Shown: positions 33,901 through 41,780, numbered from the stretch's first letter. The stretch is DNA of 64,000 bases from JBCBKP01 sp038521625 (GCA_038521625.1 JBCBKP010000001.1:248001-312000), one strand, 5' to 3'. Translations and numbers: made by a program. The notes: generated by a model from the letters alone, not told the origin.

Positions 33901-34799
33901 ACGCGTTCGGTGCGTGGGGCACGCCCACCGAGATCCGACCCGACGACGGGGTCTTCGCCGATCACTTCGGCAGCGACGCCGCGCTCGACGGCGACTGGCT
34001 CGCCGTCGCGGCGATCAACGCGGACATGCCCGGTATGTTCAGCACCGGCGCGGTCTACCTCTACCGACGCGAGCAGGGCGCGTGGATCGAGCGCGACAAG
34101 CTCCTTCCGCCCGATCCCGAGCCCAACGCCGGGTTCGGCCACTCCCTCGACATGGAGAACGGCATACTCGTGGTCGGCGCGAACTACATCGACACCGCGT
34201 TCGGCAACAACACCGGCGCGGCGTACGTCTACCGGCTTGATCAGAACAGCCGGTGGAACCTCGAGCAGCGGATCGTCTCCCCGCTCTCCGAGAACAGCGA
34301 TCAGTTCGGACGCTCCGTCAGCGTCGCCGGCTCCACGATCGCGGTCGGTTCGATCAGCGCCTACACCCCGAACCGACGCGGTCGACCCGGCGCCGTGGAT
34401 GTCTTCGTCTACGACCCGGGCGTCGCCCAGTGGCGGCACCGCGAACGCGCCCAGCCACGGAACACCGACGGCGTCCTGTCTTACGGTGAATCGGTCGCCC
34501 TCGCCGGCGGCAACCTCTGGGTCGGGGCCAACCGGGCCGCGCTGCCACGCCCCGGCGTGCCGAACCCGCCCCTCGAGACCGGCCGCGCGTACGCGGTCGA
34601 CCTCGAGTGCCGGCTGCCGACCTGCCCGATCGACCTCGCGCCGCCGTTCGGGGTGATCTCCCAGGCCGACGCCGCCGAGTTCATCCGGCTGTTCTCGGCC
34701 GCCGACCCGGCCGTCGCTGCGATCGCACCGCCGTTCGACGTCGTCAGCCAGGCCGACGTCCTCGAGTTTGTCCGTTACTTCCTGGGCACCTGCCCGTAA
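30996..34799 (+). CDS. Giant secreted beta-propeller protein with FG-GAP-like repeats and dockerin-like tail
   Basis: 1,267 residues. After a signal peptide (AAIAAVAIAAPASAQ) come about twenty repeats of FG-GAP/integrin-like form: a 'GDTLAVGAP' phrase, then 'GAVYVFRR-x-GSSW'-type strands (for example GSVHIFERS, GEVRVYKRT, GAVYLYRREQGAWIE). Three segments begin with Cys-containing phrases (AECPTSDP, NVPCPTGRGG, PECPEEV), which suggests three successive propellers. The last 60 residues are the shared tail: CPIDLAPPFGVISQADAAE, FDVVSQADVLEFV and a final TCP. Such proteins typically bind calcium and mediate contacts at the cell surface; no catalytic motif is seen. The ATG at 30996 was chosen as the first codon of the signal peptide. 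Confidence 0.9.
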   Translation: MHKLRGAAIAAVAIAAPASAQVEVGLRVLADAPLYGHQNFGREALAVAGATGHAGDSLMVVKAFERGAECPTSDPIRVYRLGPSGWELEASFTHRSGFISNIEIDNDTLVIAEDPSFSNREGRIRVYRRANRAWTLEDEFGQNDPEPWDFFGRSIALDGDTLAVGAPNEGSGSTFGRPVDGPGAVYVFRRSGSSWSQIDKIGDGDRAGDRTGRLDQFGRQVDVIEHGGRARVMVSAPLHRPDEFTASGVVMLFDENDGFDDYQLYGSDEADDSGFGYQLTLSDGVAGIASLGRLRLYRFDGDRLRLWETVNIERDSINRLDSEGEVIAVGRPFRDDLGPVTGSISIWDWGPINGFVTVVREAVTDLEDGDQYGAQVVIGGGFFHVGVPFHDFAGPDTGAVYSYGLDSTPTEPRGSLASKFFTGDAVPGARFAEDLDTDGARMIAGLPGNVPCPTGRGGSAFIYTLQDQVWSREQNLAVEDVDPDARFGAAVSVYGDTAAVGAPADGPNDTGSVHIFERSHLGWSRVARLVPSQARGGEGFGWDIDLQAGRITIGVPGGWTGNERTGYAITYTRTAQGWLPESRLALPSGFDSFDRVGESVAMDGDRIAVGAPGFADGAGAALVYDDPFDDLSARGPIVRQNATTDDRLGAAVAIAGREVLIGVPGRGEVMVVETFSGGWNEQIESPLTSSTPGFGSAVAAQGLAAAVGAPGEQAEVFYLEAGHWTSYGVLNNPTGVAADGYGRAVAIHERELVVGAPLGDRFDVDSGVAYGYILDFSFLVPECPEEVAANEIRELDPVPDDSSAWFGYRLDADADTAVVGGPYVDLEGEDFFGNPVVFGGAGEVRVYKRTGLGRWTLQAKLHEDVAESVENSRHGQDVAVSGDLVVVGMPVARGNRPATGKARVYRRDRLREGDRWVVDGELFANPDANYTQFGETVDIDGATAVVGTRQVTGVNGEAGVGAAWVYERDAFGAWGTPTEIRPDDGVFADHFGSDAALDGDWLAVAAINADMPGMFSTGAVYLYRREQGAWIERDKLLPPDPEPNAGFGHSLDMENGILVVGANYIDTAFGNNTGAAYVYRLDQNSRWNLEQRIVSPLSENSDQFGRSVSVAGSTIAVGSISAYTPNRRGRPGAVDVFVYDPGVAQWRHRERAQPRNTDGVLSYGESVALAGGNLWVGANRAALPRPGVPNPPLETGRAYAVDLECRLPTCPIDLAPPFGVISQADAAEFIRLFSAADPAVAAIAPPFDVVSQADVLEFVRYFLGTCP

Positions 34800-34831
34800 C
34801 GCGCATCTCCTTGCTCGAGACCCCCGGCGCC

Positions 34832-34849
34832 CCGCCGCGAGAGCGGCGG
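34832..34849. terminator. Hairpin between two convergent genes
   Basis: A perfect seven-pair stem, CCGCCGC and GCGGCGG, closes a GAGA tetraloop. It lies in the 75-base gap between the propeller gene and the kinase gene that runs towards it. No T-run follows on either side, so it may slow or protect transcript ends rather than act as a full intrinsic terminator. Confidence 0.4.
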
Positions 34850-34874
34850 CGTCGCCGTTCTGGCGTGAGCCGGT

Positions 34875-37800
34875 TCAACGCGATCTGGTCTCCGCCGCGA
34901 GCAACCGCCGCTCGCGCTGCAGATCACGCAAGGACTGACGCGTCGCGTCGTGGTCGGGTCCGTAGAGTTCCAGGCGGATCGCGTAGCACTCCGCGTAGAT
35001 GTCGATCGCGGTCTCGAGATCGCCCGTCCGCGCGAAGCACCACGCCCGCCCGTGCTCGACCCAGGTTTTTTCCATGGGGTCCTGATCCGGGTTGACCTCC
35101 GCGATCGCCAGCGCCTCGTCGAACATGGCCATCGCCAGCCCGTAGCGCCGGTCGCAGATCAGGTTGTCGCCCACCCCGCGCCAGCCGGTCTGGAACGACT
35201 GCGGCTGTCGGCCGAGGGCCTCGGCGTACGCCAGCACCGCGTGCGGCGCGATCGGTCGCGCACCGATCCGCAGCGCCCGCTCTTGCGGTGTCAGCCCGTC
35301 GGGCCACGCGGCGCGGATCTCGATCTCCACCGGTCGATCCCCGTCCGGGCGGACAGCGACGTGCACCGCCCCCTCGATCACCGAGGAGCTCGTCTCGCGC
35401 ATCGGCACCCGGCCATCGACGAGCACGACGACGTCCGCGCCCGTCTCGACCTCCAGCACGATGCCGTCCTGCGGCGGTACGAGCCGCGTTCGAGCGACCA
35501 ACGCTCGTGCGCGCGGCTCGTCGAACGCCAGAGCCCCGCGGAGCGCGGAGGCCGCGACCACGATCGCAAACGAGGAGGGATCTCGGACGAACCGCTCGGA
35601 CTCACGCGGGCTCAAGGACCCGGGCGACGCCCACCCGAGCGACCACTCGCCGGCCAGCAGCCAGCGAGCGGCGTGCGACGCGTGGCCGTCGCGCGACAGC
35701 TGGTGCGCATCGACAAGGTAGTACCCCGGCTGCGGCAGCCCGCCTCCGAGCGGGAGGGGGCGGGACATGGCGCCCGGATCGAATCGCCGGACGCGGACCG
35801 CGGTGTGCGTCGCCGGCGAGAGCCCGACACCGGAGCGGATCACGCGCCGCCGCGGCTCCATCGCCTCCGCCAGGACACCCTCGGCCACCGATCGGACCGC
35901 GCCGACCGGCCACGACGACCCGGTGTCGAACCACGCGCGCGCCGCCCACCGGGCGGTCTCGCGGACATCCAGCGAGCGAGCGGCATCTGACGAGAGGAAC
36001 CGACGGACGATGTTCGCAGACTCCGAGACTCGGCCCTCGTCGAGCCCCGCCCGCCAGATCGCGTCCAGCTCGGAGCCGATCTCCGCGTTGCTCCGCGAGA
36101 CGGCGGCGTCGAGCACCGAAGCCCGCGACAGCCCGAATCCCGTGAGGCGCGAGCCCGGCGGGTGGTCCGCGGGGTCCGGGGCGTTGTCGCGCTCGGGCCC
36201 GTACAGCGTCTCGAACTCCTCGCGGTCCACGCGAAACCTGTCGATGAGGGGGTCGGTCCGGCCAGCGGGCCCGGCCGCCACGACGGCCGCCGCCGTGCGG
36301 TCGTAGAGCTCGCGGGTCCGTTCGATGTCCGGGTTGCCCTGGCAGGCTGCCAGCACGAGTCGCAGAGTGGTCCCGTCCGCGCTTCCGAGACGCTCCGCCG
36401 CCGCGTCAGCGTGACGATCCGCCAGGCGGCATGCCGCGTTGATGTTCCCGTCGGCCGCCATCGACTCGACCCGGTCGGCGACGATCGAGAGATGCCCGCG
36501 CGAGCCGACGCCCTCCGTTCTCGCGGCCACGTCCTGCGCCCTCGCAAAGACTCGGTCGGCGAGCCCGTGGTAACCGAGCGCGGCGTACGCATGCGCGATC
36601 GTCAGGCAGAGCTCGACCTCGGCCTCTGGCGCCAGCCCGCCCGCGTCGGTCTCCATCGCCGCCAGCGCTTCATCGAGCACGTCCTGCAGCGCCACGTCAC
36701 CGGCGTCCGGCGACGACGCCCTCCGGATCAGATCGGTCAGCATCCCGAGGTGCACGACCGCGCGGTCGCGCTGCAATTCGGCCTCGCGCCGCGCGTCGAA
36801 CTCCGCGACGGCCAGACGCTGAGAGCGTTCCCCCTCCCGCACCGCCGCCATCGCGCCGGCGGCGGCGGTCGCCAGCCCGGCGGTCGCCGCTAGGCACGCG
36901 ATCGCCCCCGCGATGACGACCGCCCGGTTCCGCTTGACGTACTTGCGCAGCCGGTACCGCAGCGTCGGCGGACCGGCCGAGACCGGAAGGTCCCGGAGGA
37001 ACGCCCTCACGTCCGATGCCAGCCCGTCCACGGACCCGTACCGCTCCTCACGGTCGTACGCCAGAGCACGGACGACGATCCAATCGATGTCGCTCGGGAC
37101 CGACTCCAGCGTCGTCGTCGAGCAATCCGACCGCACGCGCGTCGAGGGGCGAGGAGGCGGCGTGTCGCGCAGAAGCCGGTCGATCTCGACCGCCGAGCTC
37201 CGCCGGAGCCGCTCGCGGTCGTGGGGCGTCGTCCCCGTGAGCATCTCGTAGAGAAGCGTGCCCAGCGCGTACACGTCGCTCCGGGTGTCGAGCGTCGCGA
37301 CGGCGCCCGCGGCCTGCTCGGGCGACATGTACTCGGGCGTGCCCAGGCACTGGCCCTCCCGCGTCAGCCCCAGCGACGTCGGTCCGCCCTCGCCCATCGG
37401 CCGGGAGATCCCGAAGTCGATGACCCGGACGCGGCCGTCTGCGCCGACCAGCACGTTCGAGGGCTTGATGTCGCGGTGAAGGACGCCGCGCCGGTGCGCG
37501 TGATGCACCGCGTCGCAGACCTGGAGGAACAGCCCGAGCCGCTCGCGCAGCCCGGCGCGACGTGCTTCCACCGCGCCCGTGATCGGCGGCCCGGCCACGA
37601 GCTCCATCGCGAACCAGAGGCGACCGTCCTCGGTCTCGCCGCCCTCGTACATCCGCGCGATGCCCGGGTGGTCCATCAGGGCCAGCGAGCGACGCTCGAA
37701 CTCAAACCGGCTGCGCAGCTCGGGCGTGACGGCCGCGTGCCTCAGCACCTTCACCGCGGCCTCGCGCCGCACCGGGCTCGTCTGGACGCCGCGGTAGACG

Positions 37801-38135
37801 AGCCCGAAACCGCCCTCCCCGAGGCGCTCGACCAGCGTGTATCCGCCGACACCCGAGCCGCGCCCGATCGGCTCGGCGTCCCGACGCACCCGGGCGGGTC
37901 TGCAGGCTGCCCCGCCCGGGGCGCCCGGGGTGTGTACGAAGTCTGGGTCGGCGAGAAATTCCTCCGCAGACGCCAGCGATCCCAGCATCGACCGCAGACG
38001 CGAGCGCTGCGTGTCGCTCGGGCACCGCTGCCGCAAGAACGCCTCGCGGTGGTCCACGGGAAGCTCCAGCGCACGCTCGATCAGCCCCGCTTCCACGTCG
38101 CGCATCGATCGGGCGTCATCGTCGCCTCGGCTCAT
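34875..38135 (-). CDS. Second membrane-spanning Ser/Thr protein kinase, large outer region
   Basis: 1,086 residues. The kinase domain has LGEGGFGLVYRG, the catalytic lysine in AAVKVLR, HRDIKPSN with Asp222 and a canonical DFG at 240. A hydrophobic helix near 400-425 precedes a long outer region. That region has helical, TPR-like stretches (LTIAHAYAALGYHGLADRVF), a middle part of unknown fold with repeated Arg-Val-rich strands (AVRVRRFDPGAM), and a final TPR pair (LAMAMFDEALAIAEV, TAIDIYAECYAI). The start ATG at 38135 overlaps the TGA of the upstream sigma-factor gene. This pair mirrors the couple at 26883-30085, but the outer part is longer and mostly different, so a different signal is probable. 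Confidence 0.9.
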   Translation of the reverse strand: MSRGDDDARSMRDVEAGLIERALELPVDHREAFLRQRCPSDTQRSRLRSMLGSLASAEEFLADPDFVHTPGAPGGAACRPARVRRDAEPIGRGSGVGGYTLVERLGEGGFGLVYRGVQTSPVRREAAVKVLRHAAVTPELRSRFEFERRSLALMDHPGIARMYEGGETEDGRLWFAMELVAGPPITGAVEARRAGLRERLGLFLQVCDAVHHAHRRGVLHRDIKPSNVLVGADGRVRVIDFGISRPMGEGGPTSLGLTREGQCLGTPEYMSPEQAAGAVATLDTRSDVYALGTLLYEMLTGTTPHDRERLRRSSAVEIDRLLRDTPPPRPSTRVRSDCSTTTLESVPSDIDWIVVRALAYDREERYGSVDGLASDVRAFLRDLPVSAGPPTLRYRLRKYVKRNRAVVIAGAIACLAATAGLATAAAGAMAAVREGERSQRLAVAEFDARREAELQRDRAVVHLGMLTDLIRRASSPDAGDVALQDVLDEALAAMETDAGGLAPEAEVELCLTIAHAYAALGYHGLADRVFARAQDVAARTEGVGSRGHLSIVADRVESMAADGNINAACRLADRHADAAAERLGSADGTTLRLVLAACQGNPDIERTRELYDRTAAAVVAAGPAGRTDPLIDRFRVDREEFETLYGPERDNAPDPADHPPGSRLTGFGLSRASVLDAAVSRSNAEIGSELDAIWRAGLDEGRVSESANIVRRFLSSDAARSLDVRETARWAARAWFDTGSSWPVGAVRSVAEGVLAEAMEPRRRVIRSGVGLSPATHTAVRVRRFDPGAMSRPLPLGGGLPQPGYYLVDAHQLSRDGHASHAARWLLAGEWSLGWASPGSLSPRESERFVRDPSSFAIVVAASALRGALAFDEPRARALVARTRLVPPQDGIVLEVETGADVVVLVDGRVPMRETSSSVIEGAVHVAVRPDGDRPVEIEIRAAWPDGLTPQERALRIGARPIAPHAVLAYAEALGRQPQSFQTGWRGVGDNLICDRRYGLAMAMFDEALAIAEVNPDQDPMEKTWVEHGRAWCFARTGDLETAIDIYAECYAIRLELYGPDHDATRQSLRDLQRERRLLAAETRSR

Positions 38136-38758
38136 CGCGATCCCCCCTCGCGCGAGACGCGATCGGCCATCCAGGCCCGAGCCCACGCCCAACGCCGCTT
38201 GACCGTCGCCGTGCCGATCCCCAGCACCTCGGCGCATTGCTCGACCGACAGCCCGGCGAAGACCCGGAACCGGAATACCTCCGCCATCTCGGGCGCCTCG
38301 GCCTCGAGCGCGGCGAACGCCCGGTCGAGACCCTCGATCGCCCCCGCGTCCCCGCTCAGCGCGAGCTCCTCGACGCTCCGCGCGTGCCGGACCCATCCGC
38401 CGCCGCGCTTCTGACGCCCGCGCCCGCGCGCCCGATCGATCAGCACACGGCGCATCGCCTCGGAGGCCGCCGCGAAGAACCGGTACCGGTCGACCTGAGT
38501 CAGATCCTCACGCCGCGCGAGCTTGATGTAGGCCTCGTGCACCAGCGCGGTCGGCTGGAGCGTCCGCTCGTTCGACTCGTGACGCAGCAATGCCGCGGCG
38601 TGCGCCCGCAGCTCCTCGAAGAGCCGCGGGACCAGTTCATCGACCGAACCCTCACTCTCGGGCGCCCAGGTGGCGGGATCGGAGAGGAGGCGATCGACGT
38701 CCCCGCCGTTCTCGGCCCGTGGCGTCGGCGTGGAGTCCTCGGCGATCTGATGGTCCAT
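38132..38758 (-). CDS. ECF-like sigma factor coupled to the second kinase
   Basis: 208 residues. HESNERTLQPTALVHEAYIK is close to the first sigma factor of this type and marks the same subgroup. DRYRFFAAASEAMRRVLIDR is the core-binding segment, and LSVEQCAEVLGIGTATVKRR the region 4 helix-turn-helix. The ATG at 38758 is chosen; a GTG four codons upstream is possible. Its TGA overlaps the kinase ATG by four bases. The long loop between the regions (VRHARSVEELALSGDAG) is more divergent from the first copy. It probably acts under the kinase it is coupled to, by analogy with the family; no target promoters can be named. Confidence 0.9.
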   Translation of the reverse strand: MDHQIAEDSTPTPRAENGGDVDRLLSDPATWAPESEGSVDELVPRLFEELRAHAAALLRHESNERTLQPTALVHEAYIKLARREDLTQVDRYRFFAAASEAMRRVLIDRARGRGRQKRGGGWVRHARSVEELALSGDAGAIEGLDRAFAALEAEAPEMAEVFRFRVFAGLSVEQCAEVLGIGTATVKRRWAWARAWMADRVSREGGSR

Positions 38759-38812
38759 GGCGATACACACGGCTCGACCAATCCCCCTGGCAGCAAGCCC
38801 TCCCAGGCCCGC

Positions 38813-39232
38813 TTAACGCGCCGCCCCTCCCGGGATGCCCTCGCGTCCCCGCAAAATGCCCTGCTCTGCTCCGCCCCCGGCTCGAGCCAGCTCGTCGGCG
38901 GCGATCGCCCGGGCCACGTACCCCTCGGGATCCGCGGCGTACTCCACCTGCCGTCGAAGGTACACGTCGCGCCCCTGCTCGTCGTGCCACGGGAGCCGCT
39001 CCATCGGCCGCAGGCCGAGCCGCTCGGCGTAGGCCCGCTGTTCTTTGAGCCCGATCCGCCCGCTCGCGGCCGAGGCGGCCCACCGGTTCAGCCCGGGGAC
39101 CTGGCCCGCAACGCACAGAACGAAGAGCAGACAGACTCCGGAGATGATCGGGAGCCGAGGGGTTGGTCGAGATTGCGTTTTCGTCGCTCGCACGACCGAA
39201 GAGGCGATGTCGCCGGCCCGAGGGATCAGCAT
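38813..39232 (-). CDS. Small single-pass membrane protein, unknown
   Basis: About 139 residues with one hydrophobic helix (ISGVCLLFVLCVAGQVPG) near residue 30, basic residues before it, and a soluble C-terminal part of charged helices (KEQRAYAERLGLRPMERLPW, YLRRQVEYAADPEGYVARAI). The predicted topology is a short cytoplasmic N-terminus and an outer C-terminus. No family is recognised. The ATG at 39232 has no strong ribosome binding site, so the start is uncertain. It lies 54 bases upstream of the sigma-factor gene on the same strand and may share its transcript. Confidence 0.6.
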   Translation of the reverse strand: MLIPRAGDIASSVVRATKTQSRPTPRLPIISGVCLLFVLCVAGQVPGLNRWAASAASGRIGLKEQRAYAERLGLRPMERLPWHDEQGRDVYLRRQVEYAADPEGYVARAIAADELARAGGGAEQGILRGREGIPGGAAR

Positions 39233-39323
39233 GCGATCAGGAAAACCGCACGATCGCGCCGCCGGAGCGAGCACCGCCGCTCGAATCAGGACCCGCTACC
39301 TTGGACCGATCAGCGGGGGACGA

Positions 39324-39356
39324 ATGGCGGATGCTCGGGTCGATCCGGCGCGGTGA
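39324..39356 (+). CDS. Possible 10-residue leader peptide
   Basis: ATG preceded by GGGGGA at good spacing encodes MADARVDPAR and stops at TGA 39354-39356. That stop overlaps the GTG of the next short frame by three bases (GTGA). The strong ribosome binding site is the main support. It could be a leader that controls the next frame, or simple chance. Confidence 0.35.
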   Translation: MADARVDPAR

Positions 39357-39454
39357 CGACCTCGATCGGCTGGACGCTGGCGTGGTCGACGCTCGGCGTG
39401 CTGTGGGGCCTGCGGGCCTCGGCAGAGCTCGAGACCGGCGAGAACGAGGCATAA
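39353..39454 (+). CDS. Possible 33-residue membrane peptide
   Basis: A GTG frame of 33 codons starts inside the stop of the 10-codon frame. Its product has a hydrophobic, Trp-rich middle (GWTLAWSTLGVLWGLRA) and an acidic end (SAELETGENEA), as in small single-pass membrane peptides. It has no ribosome binding site of its own, so it would rely on coupling to the leader. It runs towards the 3' end of the anti-sigma gene. No family is recognised. Confidence 0.35.
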   Translation: MTTSIGWTLAWSTLGVLWGLRASAELETGENEA

Positions 39455-39519
39455 TTCACGACGGTCTCCGCGTCGTCCTCCACGAGACCCGGACCCGGCG
39501 CGCCCGAGCGGCCGCCGGC

Positions 39520-40269
39520 TCACTCCGCCGACAGCACGCCCAGCACCACCGGCTCGTCCAGCGGCGTCAGCTCGTAGACCCGGACGCCATCGATCGTCCG
39601 AGTGAACCGGTTGATCGTCGCGTCCCCACGCAGGGCCGGCCTCGGCTGGTCGTCGCGCACGAAGATCGTGATGATCCGCTCGCCGCCGGCCGACTCCGCC
39701 AGCAGCACACGCGGCGCGACGTTGCCGGCCTCGATGTACCGCCCGTCGACGCCGGTCCAGCCGATCAGCGCGACCGGCGCGGTGAAGTCCGCATCGATCG
39801 TGACGCCGAGCGTCTTCGACGTGTAATCGCGGAACTTCTCCGGCGTGTCGCAGATCACGTCCGGCGTGAAGCTCGCCGCCGCGAGGTTGTACGCATCCTG
39901 CCCGTTGAACGTCGCGGGCGCCGTGACCGCCTGGTACCCGAGGAACCCGCCCACGATCACCGCGATCGCCGCCGCCATCGCCACGAGTTGCGGCGGCAGC
40001 CCGAACGGGATCGGGTTGCCGCCGGGGATCGAGTCGGCGTCCGGCAGCGGGGGCGCCTCCGCCCCGACCTCGCCCGCGAACTCCCGGCGCAGCCACGAAT
40101 CGGCCGCCCTCAACGAATCGAGCTCTCCTCGAAGCGACACATCCGACTCCAGGTCCGCTTCCAACGCGGCCGCCTCATCCTGAGGCAGCTCGCCGTCGAG
40201 GTACGCCTGCAGCCTGGCGTCCCGGTCATCCGGCAGGGCTGAATCGGGTTGTCCGGCGGACTCACGCAC
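39520..40269 (-). CDS. Probable anti-sigma factor, single-pass membrane protein
   Basis: About 249 residues. The N-terminal cytoplasmic part (RLQAYLDGELPQDEAAALE, then ADLESDVSLRGELDSLRA) has the helical form of anti-sigma domains that clasp ECF sigma factors, but lacks the HxxxCxxC zinc motif. A transmembrane helix lies near 93-115 (LVAMAAAIAVIVGGFLGY). The outer part of about 130 residues is beta-rich; no ligand motif is recognised. Translation probably begins at the GTG at 40269, which overlaps the sigma-factor stop codon by one base (TAGTG) with AAGGGG upstream. Position and architecture together make the anti-sigma role likely, though not proven. Confidence 0.78.
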   Translation of the reverse strand: MRESAGQPDSALPDDRDARLQAYLDGELPQDEAAALEADLESDVSLRGELDSLRAADSWLRREFAGEVGAEAPPLPDADSIPGGNPIPFGLPPQLVAMAAAIAVIVGGFLGYQAVTAPATFNGQDAYNLAAASFTPDVICDTPEKFRDYTSKTLGVTIDADFTAPVALIGWTGVDGRYIEAGNVAPRVLLAESAGGERIITIFVRDDQPRPALRGDATINRFTRTIDGVRVYELTPLDEPVVLGVLSAE

Positions 40270-40832
40270 TAACCCATCCCCTTCGAGTCGCCGAGGATCT
40301 CGGCGAGTTTCTTCCGTCCGCGGTGCACGTGGCTCCGCGCGGTCGAAGACGGAATCCCGACGATCGCCGCGATCTCGTCGTAGGAGTGATCGAACAAGGC
40401 CTTCAGCAGGATGCATGTTCTCTGCTGAGGTCCGAGCGATGCAAGCGCGTTGCGAAGCTCGGGTTCGATTTCCCCGGGAATCTCCCCGGGTATCGACCTC
40501 CGGCCCCCCCCGGAGGCCCCCCCGGCGGACTCGGTCCCGTCGCCCGGGTCTGCGGACTTCAGGATCCGATCTCGGTGCCGGCGCTCGCTCCGACGCTGGT
40601 TCTTGGCCGCCCCACGCACGATCGCCGACATCCACGCCTTGAAGTTCGTCCCCGGCTCGAACCGGTCCAGACGCTGGAGCGCCACGATGGCAGCCTGCTG
40701 AACGATGTCCTCGGCGAACGCCCGAGAGGCGACCGCCGAGGCCACCACCCGGAGCGTCGGGTAGGCCTCGCGGTAGAGCCGCTCGAACTCCTCCCGCGTC
40801 AGCGTTTGATTCGCCAGCCTTAGCTCTGCCAT
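40269..40832 (-). CDS. ECF sigma factor
   Basis: 187 residues. Region 2 reads FAEDIVQQAAIVALQRLDRF and FKAWMSAIVRGAAKNQRR. Region 4 reads LGPQQRTCILLKALFDHSYD, then EIAAIVGIPSSTARSHVHRG, a typical helix-turn-helix. A Gly/Pro/Glu-rich loop (GGRRSIPGEIPGEIEPE) joins them. The ATG at 40832 lies just below a strong hairpin in the untranslated leader; GTGAGGCG before the ATG is only a weak ribosome binding site. The next gene downstream encodes the probable membrane anti-sigma factor, so this is the conventional sigma/anti-sigma arrangement, unlike the sigma/kinase couples nearby. Confidence 0.92.
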   Translation of the reverse strand: MAELRLANQTLTREEFERLYREAYPTLRVVASAVASRAFAEDIVQQAAIVALQRLDRFEPGTNFKAWMSAIVRGAAKNQRRSERRHRDRILKSADPGDGTESAGGASGGGRRSIPGEIPGEIEPELRNALASLGPQQRTCILLKALFDHSYDEIAAIVGIPSSTARSHVHRGRKKLAEILGDSKGMG

Positions 40833-40850
40833 CGCCTCACCGGGAAACGC

Positions 40851-40878
40851 GCAACGCCCCGCGTCGGCGGGGCGTTGC
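40851..40878 (-). terminator. Strong hairpin between PEP-CTERM-like gene and sigma-factor gene
   Basis: Eleven perfectly paired bases (GCAACGCCCCG with CGGGGCGTTGC) close a six-base loop. On the minus strand it lies downstream of the PEP-CTERM-like gene and about 18 bases before the ATG of the sigma-factor gene. Only a short TTT follows. It could end the upstream transcript or attenuate the sigma-factor message. Confidence 0.6.
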
Positions 40879-40932
40879 ACAGTAACAAACCGCTGGCCCG
40901 CAGACACAAGGCCGTCATGTCACGCGTCCGGC

Positions 40933-41670
40933 TCAGCGACGCCGGCGGGCCACGGCCAGACCGCCCAGGCCCAGGACCGCCGCGGCACCCGGAGCCGGGA
41001 TGTTCGGGTCGGTGACAACAGTCAGCTCGCCGAGAACGATGGCCGAGTTGCTCGGGCCCTCGTTGATCAGTGCGATCCGCGTGATGTTGTCGCTCAGGAA
41101 ATCGGAGGCCGTGACCGTGATCTCCTGGAAATCCGCGTTCGCGACCTGGATCGAGGTCTGGAAGCCCAGCTCCGTCCAGATCAGCAGCGTCGCGTTGGCG
41201 TCCGCCAGTTGCTGCGCGCCACCGAAGTTGTTGCCCGGGTTCCCGCCCGCCGACTGCGAGCTGTCCGTGCCCCGGACCTGCACGGTCACCGAGATCACCG
41301 ACTGCGGGTCGAAGTTGATGTCGCTCCGGCCCTCGCCGATCACGCCGTAGGCGCGGTTGTTCGCGACCGGGGCGCCCAGGTTCGAGAGGCCCGCCGACGA
41401 CAGCGGGTTGCTGCTCGCCGGGCCGGCGCCGCCGACATACAGCGGGCCGAACGCGAAGAACAGCGTCTCGCCGCTGTTGGCGGTGTTGCCGAACGGCTGG
41501 TCGGCGCTGTTCTGCTCGCCGAAGCGGGTGAAGGCCTCCAGGCCGTTCAGGACCGCGGCGTCGGGCACGCCGGCGCCGACGGTGCCGCCGGGACCGAACA
41601 CAGTGGTCTGGGCCGCGGCCGATGCCGCGAGGCCCGCCGCGACGACCGCGGCCGCAAGGACGTTCTGCAT
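40933..41670 (-). CDS. Secreted protein with PEP-CTERM-like sorting end
   Basis: 245 residues with a signal peptide (NVLAAAVVAAGLAASAAAQ). The body is Gly/Asn/Ser-rich beta structure with repeated phrases (GVGVPDAAVLNG-like, SNPLSSAGLSNLGA) and no catalytic motif. The C-terminus reads PAPGAAAVLGLGGLAVARRRR (quoted by its parts: PAPG, a hydrophobic helix, four Arg), a PEP-CTERM-like sorting signal that an exosortase-type enzyme would cut; no exosortase gene is in the window. A different sorting system from the dockerin-like tails is therefore used. Function unknown, probably a matrix or surface protein. Confidence 0.82.
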   Translation of the reverse strand: MQNVLAAAVVAAGLAASAAAQTTVFGPGGTVGAGVPDAAVLNGLEAFTRFGEQNSADQPFGNTANSGETLFFAFGPLYVGGAGPASSNPLSSAGLSNLGAPVANNRAYGVIGEGRSDINFDPQSVISVTVQVRGTDSSQSAGGNPGNNFGGAQQLADANATLLIWTELGFQTSIQVANADFQEITVTASDFLSDNITRIALINEGPSNSAIVLGELTVVTDPNIPAPGAAAVLGLGGLAVARRRR

Positions 41671-41780
41671 TTGTTTGTTCTCCTCGGAAAGCTGGCAGAC
41701 CGGGACCGCCCCGTCGGGCGGACTCGTCCCCCGAGGTTCACCGGGCCGCCGCCCGTTGCGGCCCGGGCCGGCTCTCGCGC

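Larger units (their letters stand above)
39233..39519. other. Gap between the small membrane protein gene and the anti-sigma gene
   Basis: A 287-base stretch. Apart from the two very short overlapping plus-strand frames at 39324-39454, listed separately, I see no gene or clear promoter in it. It should hold the promoter of the minus-strand small membrane protein gene, but no convincing -35/-10 pair stands out by eye. Confidence 0.5.
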
